A stretch of 64,000 nt of DNA from Theobroma cacao (GCF_000208745.1 NC_030853.1:8624379-8688378); one strand, 5' to 3'; positions 44,693 to 57,253 are shown, counted from the first letter of the stretch. Notes: generated by a model from the sequence alone, not told the origin. A program made the numbers and translations.

Positions 44693-47600
44693 ATGGATCC
44701 TGTGATGGGGAGTAGTGGGAGTTCTGGCAACCAACAAGAAGCCTCCGATTCTGGCAATGGAATGAAGTCGTTCCATCGCCACACTGCTCACCAAATTAGT
44801 ACCCTGGAAGCGTAAGGACCATATACTGCCTATCTACATCATATCCCACACTTTTCAGCTATTCCCTCGCAATTCTAGTAAATTGCTTATTTTGATCTCA
44901 ATTGACCTTTCTTTTTCTTTATTTGATGTGAATTAATTTATGCTGTATCCTTCGTCCAAAAGGCCCTTTTATGCCGTAATCCTTTTTTGAGTTTATTATT
45001 TTGTGCCTCTGCATGATCCAATTTCTCTTTTCGGAGATTCTCTAACAAATGTAAGATGTTCTATTACTAGAAGTCCAGAACAATTTTTGATTGTTAAACT
45101 TTGAAGATTTGCTTCTGTTCTTGATCTTATTATGTTTATTGTTATAAAACATTGCCTTCCCCACGCTTTGGTTTTTCATATGAAACACTAATACAAGGGT
45201 TTCTACTGCTACAATGAAGATATTTCAAGGAATGCCCTCACCCGGATGACAACCAGCGACGACAATTAAGCAATCAACTGGGTCTAGAACCTAAGCAGAT
45301 CAAGTTTTGGTTTCAAAACAAAAGGACTCAGACAAAGGTGGATTGGCTATTAGCGATGGCTATTTTTGTTTTCTTTCTTTCTTTCTTTCAATAAAAAAAA
45401 AATTGTGTTGTCATGTTCTTTGACCTCAATATATATGGGATGGCTAAATCTTTTCATATCTTTACTAGTCTCAACATGAACGGGCTGATAACTCTGCTTT
45501 ACGAGCTGAGAATGAAAGGATGAAATGTGAAAATTTCGCAATGTTAGAGGCATTGAAAATGGTGATTTGCCCAGCTTGTGGCGGTCCACCAATTGGAGAA
45601 GAAGAACGCCAACGTTGCCTGCAAAAATTGAAGCTAGAAAACGCCCAATTGAAAGAGGAGGCAAGAATTCAATACTAGATTAATTAGAACTTGTTTTTAT
45701 AAAGGGGGGGCCTTGTTTCAACTGACATGTAATGGAAAACGTTCTTGCAGCATGAGAATGTCTCCAACATTCTAGCCAAATATACAGGGAAAGCAATTTC
45801 GCAAAGTGAGTCACTAATGATATATATTCCAACATCATCACTGCCTTTACCACCTGCTAATTTCACGACGCAAGGGATGGGACATCTACCCCTTTATAAT
45901 TATCTTGATCCGAAACATTGGGACAACATGGCATTGCCCTACCAGTTTAATGGAGTTACAGATGTGGAGAAAGCACTAATGTCTGAAACTGCTGCCAGTG
46001 CCATGGATGAGTTGATTAGGCTTTTGCAAGTGAATGAGCCTTTGTGGGCCAAGTCCCCATCAGATGGAAGGTATGCTATTCAACGCGAAAGCTACCAAAA
46101 AACATTTCCAAGGGCCACTCGCTTGAGAAGTCCTAGTGCTCGAATTGAGTCTTCAAAAGATTCAGCATTGGTAACAATGAATGCAGCACAACTAGTTGAT
46201 ATGTTCCTAGATGCGGTAAGCAATGAGAGAACCTTCCTTCTTGAAAATTAATTGCTGTGAAATGTAATCCTTGAACATTAGCTGTTTGAATATGCAGGAT
46301 AAGTGGGTGGATCTTTTTCCAACAATTGTTACCAAAGCCAAGACAATTCAACTACTTGAAACAAGGATGGTCGGAAACAAGAATGTTTCCTTACAACTGG
46401 TAAATCTCGTATGATTGTTAATTTTTAATTGCTTTTTAGCCTTTTTCTTCAATAACTTACACAATCTCAATTACAAACTGCAGATGTATGAACGAATGCA
46501 CATCCTTTCTCCTTTTGTTGCGCCTCGAGAATTCTACTTCCTCCGCCATTGCAAACAAATTGAGACTGGGTTGTGGGTTCTGGTGGATGTCTCCTATTCC
46601 TACTGCTTCTTCAAAGAGACTTCCCACTCTTGGAAGTTCCCTTCTGGATGTATGATTCAAGAAATGCCAAATGGGTGTTCGAAGGTGGGTTTTTCTATCG
46701 CTAGAGCATCTACGCTTCATAATATTTCGTTGCATAACATTTGAAAGAGAATTCTGATAAAGCAGGATTGTGCCTCATAAGACTAAAATGTACACGAAAA
46801 AAGAATGCATGTGTCATACTGAATTCTAGTAGAATTAACCACACCCCATGTTAGCTTACTAATTGCAAGTTGTATTCATTCTCTACCAGCAACAAAATAA
46901 ATGTGCATAGCTCATTCAAAATTAAATGCGTGCTATGTGATTATCACAAATATAGCTTGCGTGGGTAGTTTCCATGATTTTCATGTTCCTTCCAATCATT
47001 TAAACCCTTGCTCAAGCGGACATGAGCATTTGATTCAAAGATAAGTTGGAATCGCCTTTCCACTAATAAAAAGAAAGATTACTGAAATGCATTTTTTTAA
47101 ATGGATTATCTCAACGGAGGTATGTGTAATAATTTGACTGAATGCATAAATTGTAGGTCACGTGGGTAGAACATGTGGAAGTGGATGACAAAATACACAC
47201 TCATCGTCTCTACAGAGACCTCATATGTGGTAGTTCGGCATATGGAGCTGAACGTTGGGTTATTACTCTTCAAAGAATGTGTGAGAGATTATCAGTCTCA
47301 AATGGGGAAACTGAACACATCCATGACTTGGGAGGAGGTATTCTTTATCAGATATCCTTCTGAAGAAATGTTGTTCTTTTATGTATGCTTTTTATCCATT
47401 ATATTATCTGTCTATGATTCAGTGATTAGTTTACCAGAAGGTAGGAGGAGCATTATGAGGCTTGCCCATAGGATGGTCAAAAGCTTTTGTTCAATCTTGA
47501 ACATGTCAGGCGAATTGGATTTCCCTCAATTATCAGAGGAGAACAATAGTGGGGTTCGAGTTTCTGTTCGCCAGAGCATAGAACCAGGCCAACCCAGAGG

Positions 47601-48440
47601 AATGATTGTTAGTGCTGCTACCTCTCTTTGGCTTCCACTACCATGCCAAAGTGTCTTTAACTTGCTCAATGATGAGAAAGTCCGATTCCAGGTTGATACG
47701 TGCAATGAACCTTCTTCATTTAACCATTATTATTTTTTGTTGACAACTTATATTCTGTCCTAATATTTACATTTATGGCATTTGATTTTCAATATTTACC
47801 AGTGGGATGTTCTCTGCCATGGAAATCGTGTAAAAGAGATGGCAAACATCTCAACTGGAAATACTCCAGGGAATTGTATATCTATAATTACGGTAAAATT
47901 CTCCTTTCCTTCTTTTATGCATATCCATACATAAGATGACATATTGCCAAGATTTTTTTAAACAATTGAATATATACATATATAAATCATTACCTTTTAA
48001 TTATTTTAATTGTATTCTTCATAAATTTCTAGTCTAATTCTAAAGGTTAATGGTCTGTTGTGAAGCAGCCTTCTGTCCCTTCCGGTAACATCTTGATGCT
48101 TCAAGAGATGAGTTGCACAGAGTCTCTGGGATCCATGGTAGTCTATGCTCCAATGGGAATTGCGGCCATGCACACAGCTATAAATGGTGGGGATTCTTCA
48201 AACATACCCATACTTCCATCAGGTTTCATAGTCTCAGGTGACGGTCGTTCCGAGCTTGGAGTTGGTGCAAACTCTACCAGGTCTAGTGGTTCACTTCTTA
48301 CGGTAGCCTACCAGATAATGGCCTGCAGCCCTTCATCGTCAATGGAGCTAAGCGTGCAATCGGTTGCAACTGTGAATACTCTAATCAGCTCTACGGTTCA
48401 AAGAATAAAGGCTGTTTTAAACACCTTTAACTTGGATTGA
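44693..48440 (+). CDS. HD-ZIP IV homeodomain-leucine zipper START protein, HDG8-like
   Basis: Nuclear transcription factor of the plant class IV HD-ZIP family, which binds DNA as a dimer and acts in epidermal and reproductive tissues. I join ten exons: 44693-44811, 45220-45337, 45469-45660, 45751-46215, 46298-46399, 46484-46684, 47157-47337, 47423-47691, 47803-47892, 48069-48440. The frame stays open for 702 codons, a usual length. Homeodomain is about residues 24-82 with helix-3 KFWFQNKR (68-75). The loop-type zipper follows, with CPACGG at 113-118 and [17 protein letters not shown] begins near 221 ([20 protein letters not shown]) and runs to about 450; the START-associated region follows and ends [35 protein letters not shown] and [13 protein letters not shown] C-terminal text favour the HDG8/9/10 group over HDG11 or PDF2 (recalled comparison). 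Intron 3 is GC-AG. The N-terminus lacks the usual lysine/arginine run before the homeodomain. Confidence 0.9.
45661..45750 (+). other. GC-AG intron (intron 3) of the HD-ZIP IV gene
   Basis: Exon 3 ends GAGGAG at 45660 and the intron begins GCAAGA. It ends TTCTTGCAG at 45750. The protein then reads KEE followed by HENVSN, the junction expected in the family. All other introns in the gene are GT-AG. GC donors are a known minor class (around one percent of plant introns) and usually follow AG, as here. Confidence 0.8.
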
Positions 48441-49734
48441 CTTGTTTCCAGTTTTAATTTTTACATTCAGTCAATCAATGCAGTATTGCAATAGTAGATT
48501 TTAAATGCCTCTTCTTTTTTACCAAAGTTAATATTGAAGTGATTAGTCCCTCTCTCTAACATGTGAAAAGAACTCCATTACAATATTGTTTTGCATCATA
48601 GTACATGCCCTCTGTAATCATCTTTTTATCCGATCCCTTTCTTCACATACAGATCCTCTCCATTAAAAATAAATTAAGATATAATACAACAAAGCCGTAA
48701 AATTAGAATGTGAATAGATCAATCAAGGGATATTATAATAAAATTTTGTAAATAAAGACAAAGATATAAAGTTATCAATGAGTAAACTTCACGTAGTATC
48801 TTGTGATTTTTTTTTCACCCTATGATTAGATTTTGTTCCGATGCTGATTATCTTATTAATTTCACCAACTAAAATTATTAAAATATCATCAATATAAGAA
48901 GCATCTTATTTGTTCACACTTAAGAATGTTTTCATAATTTTACTATGGATAAAATTAACGACAAAAAAAACACAAGTATTATGTCAAAAAAAAGTTGAAA
49001 CCACATAAAGTGTAACGTGTAAGTGTAATTTACCCATTATCAAAACATGATGTAGGAAAAATTACATATTAAAAAAATAAAGAATAATCATTTTTCAGAT
49101 AAAATTTGTGCGTACCAATCTTTTATCTTCTCAAGACTAATATAGAGTGACTTCATGACCTTGATTCTAAAATGTTTTATGAGCCTATTAATCTCCAAAA
49201 ACTTGTGGTGGGAAACTACTACAAAATTGACTAGAAACCACACTTTTCACAACACAAAAACCTTGGCCCGACAATAGGGAGAGTTTTGTTTTCACGTTAT
49301 TTTTTCTAGGTAACTATAATCGTTATTTTGGTGAAAGGCCTCATATGGATTTATAAGCCCCCCTTTTATTTGGTAGTTTGGTAACTTTAAACCAGCAGAT
49401 AGTTATCATGCAATAATTCTTAATTTACCAAGATAAAACGGTTCAGTATAGTCCTATCGAAATAAGAAGACCATCATGAGCGCATCTCAAAATATCCAAC
49501 AACTCCCACTCACACATGGTGAAGTCATCCTACCACTCTATTAAACCGTTAGATTACTAAGTTTGTACTACTTAATGGACTATACAACTGTTAAGTGCAT
49601 TTGAACTTTGGGAGCTCTATAGTAGGAACTCATTAAAACCAACATTGAGACATCAACCCTCCAAAAGATATATGTTATATTCTATTTTCTGGAAAGATTA
49701 TAACCGGTGTAAGGACCTAAACGAGTATTATCAT
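48441..49734. other. 3' flank of the HD-ZIP IV gene, no gene seen
   Basis: The first 200 bp probably hold the 3' untranslated region; an AATAAATTAAG-type signal lies near 48669. Beyond this, AT-rich sequence to 49734 has no open frame above 60 codons, no RNA gene that I recognise, and no match to the LTR families in the window. It appears single-copy. Confidence 0.5.
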
Positions 49735-49968
49735 GACTCAAGCTGGAGAGCCGTGATCGACGCATGAGTCTAGCAAGCAAGGTCCGCGAGACCCAAGTAA
49801 GCCTAAAAAATTTAAATCACTTCTAATCATATAACAAATAGCCATAGGTTTCACATCAAACATATTTATAACTAATTCAAGTTCAAATACATATAAGTTG
49901 CCCCTAGGCATATAATTCATACATAATATTCACAAGCCATACGTTGGCTAACATAATGGGTTTGTACT
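49735..49968 (-). mobile_element. Degenerate gypsy-type LTR end fragment
   Basis: CATGACTCAAGCTGGAGAGC, CGACGCATGAGTC and CCCAAGTAAGCCTA repeat in diverged form the reverse complement of the LTR-A terminal block (compare 50078-50150). It is too decayed to delimit and is cut by the LTR-C LTR at 49969. Confidence 0.45.
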
Positions 49969-50077
49969 TGTTGGTCCTAAATAAATGTGATAGAGGGGGG
50001 TGAATAGTACTTTTTGGCTCTTAGCAAGATGAGGAACTAATTTGAAAAATAATGAAAATAAAAACTAAAGTAGACAT
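49969..50077 (-). repeat. LTR-C 3' LTR, outer piece
   Basis: TGTTGGTCCTAAATAAATG and GAGGGGGGTGAATAGTAC, reverse complement of the LTR-C 3' end. It is interrupted at 50077 (after GACAT) by an LTR-A insertion and resumes at 52707. The two pieces total about 1157 bp, equal to 5382-6537. Confidence 0.85.
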
Positions 50078-52706
50078 TGTCACGATCCAATTTCCCGGGC
50101 CATGACCGCCGCATGAGCTCAATGAGCATAGCCCACTAAGCCCAAGCAACCCTATCCATTTACCTTTGCTTAACAAAATTATCATATCATGCATACACGC
50201 ACACCTTTTCTCGGGTGTGAACATAACCAAAACACAATGGCATTATCGCTAATAATATACATGCACTATTACCAGTCATGTATTTAGCAATTTGCATTGC
50301 ATACACATATTCATATTGTTAGATTGTTTTTACAATACAAAAGTACCCATGACTTCCAGCGGAGACAGTTACAATAAAAGAGATTACTATCTGAATGCCA
50401 GACACATACCCAGGATATGTACTACGGGGACTCCTCGATCTAGGGTTCAACAGTCACGCTTGATCTGAAAACATGAATTTTTTATAAAACGTGAGTACAG
50501 ATACTCAGTGAGTGAACAAGGGAAGGGAACAAGCAAACGATAAGAAAAGTTTAAAGAAATCCTGATGCACTTATTTTCAAAAACAATGCAATTTAGTTTA
50601 GTTCTTATTAAAACCCTTTATTAAACCCTTAATTGGTTAATCACTTGATGATGAAGGATCCATGCACAACAAAAAATTTGAAAAGTGAAAACTTTAGTAG
50701 CATTCAAGCAAGTCAAGCGAAATGACTGATCCTTGCTGTAACGGAAAGGCATTCTTACTAAAATTTAGGCTCAAATCATCAGCTGGCTGAGGGTTTCTCA
50801 CTAAAACTCCTCATTTCAAACTTAATTAAATAAATTCCATGATGTTGGAAGTCCATGATCAACTATGATGTTAAAGAAGTGGAAAATATGGCAGATACCA
50901 AACAAGGCAGCAAGCACGATAGAAGGTTTCTCGCTGCAGCGAAACCACCTGTAGACATCTCACTGAAGCGAGAATGTATTCTCGCTGCAGCAAGTTACAA
51001 GACTGTAGCCAGCCTCTTAACCCAAGAGTTTCTCGCTGCAGCAAGAAATAGAACACCAAGAAGAAAGTTCCCATTATATCAAGGAAAGGCCATTTTGCTA
51101 CAATGACAAATCAACTTGAAAATCCTTAGCAATTTCCAAGGTTCAACATGCAAGATTTCACATACATTACAACCATATACCATATTCATGAACTTTCTAT
51201 TGCATAAATATATATATATATATAAACACTAATACCATAAGCGCCTCACCCAGCTCATGTGCAATCCCCACATCACGCACATAGCTGGAGTCATTGTGTG
51301 TATCCTTTACATCGCGCACATAGCTGGAGTCATCGTGTGCATCCCCCACANNNNNNNNNNNNNNNNNNNNNNNNNNNNNNNNNNNNNNNNNNNNNNNNNN
51401 NNNNNNNNNNNNNNNNNNNNNNNNNNNNNNNNNNNNNNNNNNNNNNNNNNNNNNNNNNNNNNNNNNNNNNNNNNNNNNNNNNNNNNNNNNNNNNNNNNNN
51501 NNNNNNNNNNNNNNNNNNNNNNNNNNNNNNNNNNNNNNNNNNNNNNNNNNNNNNNNNNNNNNNNNNNNNNNNNNNNNNNNNNNNNNNNNNNNNNNNNNNN
51601 NNNNNNNNNNNNNNNNNNNNNNNNNNNNNNNNNNNNNNNNNNNNNNNNNNNNNNNNNNNNNNNNNNNNNNNNNNNNNNNNNNNNNNNNNNNNNNNNNNNN
51701 NNNNNNNNNNNNNNNNNNNNNNNNNNNNNNNNNNNNNNNNNNNNNNNNNNNNNNNNNNNNNNNNNNNNNNNNNNNNNNNNNNNNNNNNNNNNNNNNNNNN
51801 NNNNNNNNNNNNNNNNNNNNNNNNNNNNNNNNNNNNNNNNNNNNNNNNNNNNNNNNNNNNNNNNNNNNNNNNNNNNNNNNNNNNNNNNNNNNNNNNNNNN
51901 NNNNNNNNNNNNNNNNNNNNNNNNNNNNNNNNNNNNNNNNNNNNNNNNNNNNNNNNNNNNNNNNNNNNNNNNNNNNNNNNNNNNNNNNNNNNNNNNNNNN
52001 NNNNNNNNNNNNNNNNNNNNNNNNNNNNNNNNNNNNNNNNNNNNNNNNNNNNNNNNNNNNNNNNNNNNNNNNNNNNNNNNNNNNNNNNNNNNNNNNNNNN
52101 NNNNNNNNNNNNNNNNNNNNNNNNNNNNNNNNNNNNNNNNNNNNNGGGTGAAAAATTTACTGATTTGCCCCTGGGGCGAAAAAATTACTATTTTGCCCTT
52201 TTACTCCGAAATGTACCAGAATCTCATTATTTCTACTTTTCAACCTAAAATAACACTAATATTGATCAATATTAACCAAATGGGGCAAAAATTGTTTAAA
52301 AAAAAATTTTTGTTTAGTCCTCTAGTGGAAAAATTACCATTTTGCCCTTCTGCTCCATAAATACCGAGAATCACAATTGTTCACTACTAAACATCATTTT
52401 ATATTCCAATAATCATAATTATATTTCATATAATTATTCTTGGTCAAATGTGATCAAATCTTGGCTAAAAATCTCCATTTTATCATCAAAAGGTAAAATG
52501 ACCGTTTTGTCCCTAATTGGTCAATTTTCTGATGGACTCCAAATTGGACCTTGAACTCCAAATCACTATTCTAAGCCATTCTGTTGGTTTTAAAATTTTC
52601 AAGTTCCTCTTAGAATTTCTATTTGAACTAGTTCAAGGCTCGATTTAACTTAGTTGTACCACTCGGTACAATACCGTCTTTTAATCGAGCTTGACAAGGT
52701 CTCACA
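50078..52706 (-). mobile_element. LTR-A LTR with a nested LTR-B LTR, containing a sequence gap
   Basis: TGTCACGATCC at 50078 opens a minus-strand LTR-A. It carries the terminal block, GTGAGTACAGATACTCAG, three CTCGCTGCAG palindromes (50928-51045), a TA run and the start of the minisatellite (51245-51350). After the gap, 52146-52696 is LTR-B on minus, ending CGAGCTTGACA. The last ten bases, AGGTCTCACA (52697-52706), are the reverse complement of an LTR-A start. So LTR-B is inserted close to the 5' end of LTR-A. The LTR-A target duplication is not clear: GACAT on the left, but GCGCAGG directly on the right. Confidence 0.75.
51351..52145. other. Sequence gap (795 undetermined bases)
   Basis: Run of n within nested LTRs; it begins in the LTR-A minisatellite and ends in LTR-B. 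The long open frames spanning it are artefacts of the undetermined bases. Confidence 1.
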
Positions 52707-53754
52707 GCGCAGGAATTTATAGTGGTTTGGTCCAAGACCTACATCCACTACCTTGATTGTTCAACCAAGGATTTTCCAATCAATCCACTAAGAACGGTGA
52801 AATTCACAAGCTTTCACCAAGCTTTACAATGGCTTTTACCAAGCTTAGCCAAAACCTTTCACAATAGTTTTTCACGAGCTAAACTAAAACCCAACACCTA
52901 ACTTTTCGAAGCTAAGTTAGAACCTTAACACATTCAAGCAAACCTAGCTTGAAACAACCACTTAGAGTGACTCCCTCACTCTAAGAATACAGGAAGCGAA
53001 ATAAAAGAAACTACCTATGATCATAAGGTTGATCTAAATGATACAAGGTTGAATGTAGAATACAAATACAAAAGATTGGCGTTTACGTACCAAAAGGTGC
53101 AGAGGAGATTTTCTGGTTTTTCAGCTCTATATGATTCAAATCTCTTCCAAAACTTCCAAAGAACTGATTTCTAACCATTGGAAGACGCTTTTATACATGG
53201 AGAAACAACTCTAATGGCAGTTTGGCAGTTTATGACCGTTGAAAACAGTTGAGAGTTGTTTCTAACCGTTAATCTGTCTTTTAGTGCTCTAGTTCAAATT
53301 GCAGACAGAAAGCTCTTAGTTGACTAACTTTCTTCTTGGTGGACTAAGTTGGTTCTGTCTTCTGGTCTCAGATTCTTGCAAAGAGCATTTAGTCGACTAA
53401 CTCATTTCTTGGTCGACTAAGTTGGTTCTGTCTTAAAGTCTAGATTTTGGCAAAGAGTATTTAGTCGACTAACTCACATATTGGTCGACTAAGTCGGTTC
53501 TATTTCTCAATACTCTTCAACCTGCAATTTGTCCAATTTAAATTTTAGTCAACAAACATTCTTCATTATTTAACTAAAGACCTTCCTTTTTGTTGATTAA
53601 TCGTTTTTCTTCATTTTCATGATTTTTGATATACATATTTGAAAGGTTGATTTATTATTTCCATATGACTTTTTGTCTTGCACATTTAGGTAGAAATATT
53701 AGACACAAATGAATGGGAATGTTTTATTATCATCAAAAACTAATGGAGCCAACA
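52707..53754 (-). repeat. LTR-C 3' LTR, main piece
   Basis: Reverse complement of LTR-C from GCGCAGGAATTTATAG to CTAATGGAGCCAACA at 53754. It contains the TTAGTCGACTAA palindromes at 53389-53400 and 53461-53472, and CTTTCACCAAGCTTTACAAT near 52821. It is the 3' LTR of a minus-strand element, because a polypurine tract (GGGAGAGAT on minus, 53755-53763) follows on its right. Confidence 0.9.
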
Positions 53755-54421
53755 ATCTCTCCCTTTTTGATGATGACAAAACACTCCTTGATTAATAGTA
53801 CAATGTCCTTTTATTCTTTTTAATTTTGTAGAAAATGGGAATTGCTCCCTCTAAATATATGCTCCCCCTTAGTGTGTGCATATTTTGCTTATTTATTCCA
53901 GTAAGTTTAATTCATGTCATACAGCTAATGACATTACATATTCAGAGTATTTATGTTGTCCTGTAGAATGATTAATAGCAGATAACAAGTTGACAGAATA
54001 TTATCAGTGTTTTAGTTTACTGTCTGTCATCAGCATATTATTATCAGATTTTTCTTATGCCAATCAATGTTCAACAAATATATCATACTTATTATCCATA
54101 CATATTCACAAACATATTTCATTCTCAATGCTATACTATCAGCCCAAAATCAGTATCATTAAGTAAATTGAGATAACAGCAGAAACTTAAATGACAGAAA
54201 TTTATTGACAGATTTAAGCATTCAATCATCAATATGTCAATAACCAGAATATAACCGTATCAGCATTCCATTTTTCACACAAAAAATAAAGACAAGATTA
54301 GCTAAAGTGTTCAATTGTCAGCAGGGCAAAGACAGCAAGAAAAAAAAAAGTAATAGTTGATATTCCTAAATTCCCCTGGTTCATTTCTGCTTCCTTTCTT
54401 TCTTAAATTCCTGGTACCTCC
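53755..54421 (-). mobile_element. LTR-C element internal 3' end (polypurine tract and 3' untranslated region)
   Basis: Read minus, it ends ...TGTTTTGTCATCATC, AAAAAGGGAGAGAT, directly at the LTR start, with a second purine run CTAAGGGGGAGCAT near 53861-53875. No coding sequence. This non-coding text matches 5100-5381, which lies inside the LTR of the 4518-14077 element. It is cut at 54421 by the LTR-D element. Confidence 0.75.
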
Positions 54422-56280
54422 TGTTGAGATGAGCCCTACATCCAATTGGGATTGGTTAAGGCTTGATTCCAATCATGAAACAGTATCATTCATGTTGAAT
54501 GATTAGAGGTTTTCCTTCATCAATAAGACATCAATTATAATGAGTTATAAGTCTAATTGGATGAAGTCCATGAGATTAATGTGCCTTGCAAGGAAATTGT
54601 AATAGGTGGTAGTTATGAGATTCCTATACATTAAAGCGTAATCTCAAAATGTTCCTGGTCAATGTATCATTGAGACTAGACATCAATGATGCTTAGAGAC
54701 TAGTATATTCTATGTTCCTTACTTTGGAAGTAAGCAATCGATCTCATAGATTGAAGTATAGAGGTACTTGGAACTAGAATATAGGTGCTTGCTTGGGAGA
54801 GCAAGTTCACTGAACATGACCCGCCATGAGAAGTGCATTTGGTAATACACTCTAGTGTCTATGCAACACTTCTCATGTGTCAGTCGTGTAAATACTCCCT
54901 AGACTTGAGACACCAGGTTGTCTTATATGTGGAGTGCTATATTTTGATTTCATCCCTATGGGTGCCTAACCAAGGACGCCAAAACAGGATTCTTTTGGGT
55001 ATAGTATGAAGCATGTGAAGGCAAATGAGTGGTCAAGATAGGAATCATCACCTCAAGTGTTTTAGAGGACATATTTTATCAATTCTTGGTTAACATTAGC
55101 TTATTGAAGTCCTTGGTCAAGGCGACATGGAGATTATGAAAAAGGTTTCATAACTCTCTATAAAGCTAATGCTATAATTACAGGAACAAATATGGAGGTC
55201 AAAAAGAGTAGACACTATACCAAGCTCTTATCATCTCCGGGATATATGATGAGAGAATGAATTACACTGATAGACTGTACATTGAAAGGTTGTCAAAGAA
55301 CCCTTTGACTATCCCAACAATTGGGTGGCCATGATGTATTGCTAAATGCCAATCTTGGTCTATGGAATTGATTATAGATTAATTGATTGAAATTTATATT
55401 AATCAATTAAGTCATTAATCAATTTCATTGCCAACATGTTGGAAACCTAATAAGTCACACACAATGATTGCATTTGAATTAAATTGGGAGAGTGATAATT
55501 TAAGTTAGACTTCAATCACATGCTAGGTATTTAACTTCTATAAACTTAATTAAAAGAGTTTAATTAAGTTTTAGGCATAATTATAAATAGTTATAATTAT
55601 AAGGCCTTGATTGCAAAATATAAAGGAAATTAATTTTGATTTTATTTTTCAAGGACTTAATTAAAAGAGTTTAATTAAGTAATGGGCCCACTATTAAATG
55701 TGTTATAATATTGAGGGCTTAATTATAAAATTGAAGTTATTTTAACCTAACTATATAAGTCACCTTTTAACTATTTTCCATAAGAGAGTTTTTCACAATT
55801 GAAGAAAATGTAGTTTTTGTCTGAAAAAGAGAAACGTTTTCTTTCTTTGCCACCACTCCCTTTGTGTGAAAGAGAAAATTGCTTATGAAGCAATTTTCGA
55901 GAAAGGTTCAGCTAAGATTGTGTAAAAGAAGAAAAGGACAATTGTTGTCCTCTTTGCTAGCACAAAGTATAGTTAAAAACTCCTTTCTTTGTTGAAGGCT
56001 CAAGTGCAATCGTGTGTACTACCATTTGAGGTCAAGCACTTGATTGGCTAGGGTTTTTGCTCCTTGTGGTGTTCGTGGGATTGCTTCGGAAAGTGCCATC
56101 GTGATTACGAAATTACATGGCAAGGTAACTTTCTAAACAATAATTTATTTTGTGCCTTTATGTGTTAAATATCACCAACGTGATACGTGGGTGGAGGCAT
56201 GTTTTGTTATTTAGTTATAAAGTTTTTAATTTTCTTTTCGCTGCGTATTTTGAGCATGCCATCCATAGCTAAACCCATCA
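54422..56280 (+). repeat. 5' LTR of plus-strand LTR-D element (1859 bp)
   Basis: TGTTGAGATGAGCCCTAC to TAAACCCATCA. Shared with the minus copy: TTGCAAGGAAATTGTAAT near 54586, the GACATCAATGATGC block near 54678, TGAGAAGTGCATTTGG near 54825, and the TTTGTTATTTAGTTATAAAG region near the end. The open frames in it are short and meaningless. Confidence 0.85.
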
Positions 56281-56281
56281 G

Positions 56282-56293
56282 TGGTATCAGAGC
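56282..56293 (+). other. Primer-binding site of plus-strand LTR-D element
   Basis: Perfect TGGTATCAGAGC one base after the LTR end at 56280. Confidence 0.95.
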
Positions 56294-57253
56294 CTTCCTT
56301 AGTTCGATTTTAACACATGTTTATGTCTATTTTTGTTAATGTCTTGTTGAAAAGGAATATGAGGTGTTCGGGTTTTGTTCTACACAAATTAGTAAGCTTT
56401 AAAATTTTACAATTTCTTCTAGTTATTTTGATTTCTAGATAGATTTTAATTGTAAATTTTAAAATTTATTTGTCATAATATTAATCTCATTTTAATATCA
56501 AAATATTGCAGATTAACAAGCGCATGAGATGCACAAATTAATTTAACAAATAAAGATTCGATCTCATGACATTATGGTGTGATTTAAATGGTAGAATTCG
56601 ATTCTGTCCAGCCTTGGTATTGGTCCATTTTCAGTCATAAAAGTGAGGCTTAAGTGCTTCATAAAATGCAAAAAAAATTACAAGATCAATGCACATTGGA
56701 AATGTTCCAAGATGGGTGATTATGTGTGGCTAATGGTAGAGGTAAAGTTACCAAAACGTGGCTAAAATAGTTGCTGTTTGCAACAGAGACAGTCATAGTT
56801 TTGTTTGGCTTGGCAACCAATAAAGACCTAAATTTGTGCAATTAGTTGCACCAATTGGCTGAGGATTTTTTTTTTATGCAAAGGTTCCATAAATTATCCA
56901 AATTGTTGCCAAGAATTTTAAGGATTTAAATCCCTAGAATTAAGCCTTCATAAAACTGAGTTGGTGGAGTCAAAACTGTTGCTGCCTTGGTTAAGACATA
57001 GAATTTGTCAAAATTTTACACCAATAAAAGATCAATTAAATATCTTCATTAGCCAATTAAATATTTATGGAATATGTTCTGTAAAGATTGATAATTTATT
57101 TCATAAATTATGAAATGTGATTCCTTAATTTAAGAGTGTCAAAATTTAAATAATTTAAGATTACATTAATTTAGGAATTAGATTCCTAGGAGTAATGGGA
57201 GTCTTAATATTTATAGACAAATTTTATTTTGAATTGACTTCTTATAAAAAGAT
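56294..57253 (+). other. LTR-D leader, first part
   Basis: Non-coding. Corresponds on the opposite strand to about 40350-41486. Ends with the duplicated AAGAT (57249-57253) where LTR-B inserted, and continues at 59975. Confidence 0.7.

Noticed and set aside
46133..46735. Minus-strand open frames of 72-92 codons opposite the HD-ZIP IV exons
   Set aside because: Shadows of exons 4 and 6.
47173..47763. A continuous 196-codon plus frame through exons 7 and 8
   Set aside because: It is an exon-intron-exon read-through, out of frame in exon 7; the spliced model with introns at 47338-47422 and 47692-47802 gives the conserved START text.
51257..52360. Long open frames of 329-367 codons on the plus strand
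   Set aside because: Most of their length is undetermined sequence (51351-52145); the ends are LTR minisatellite and LTR-B text.
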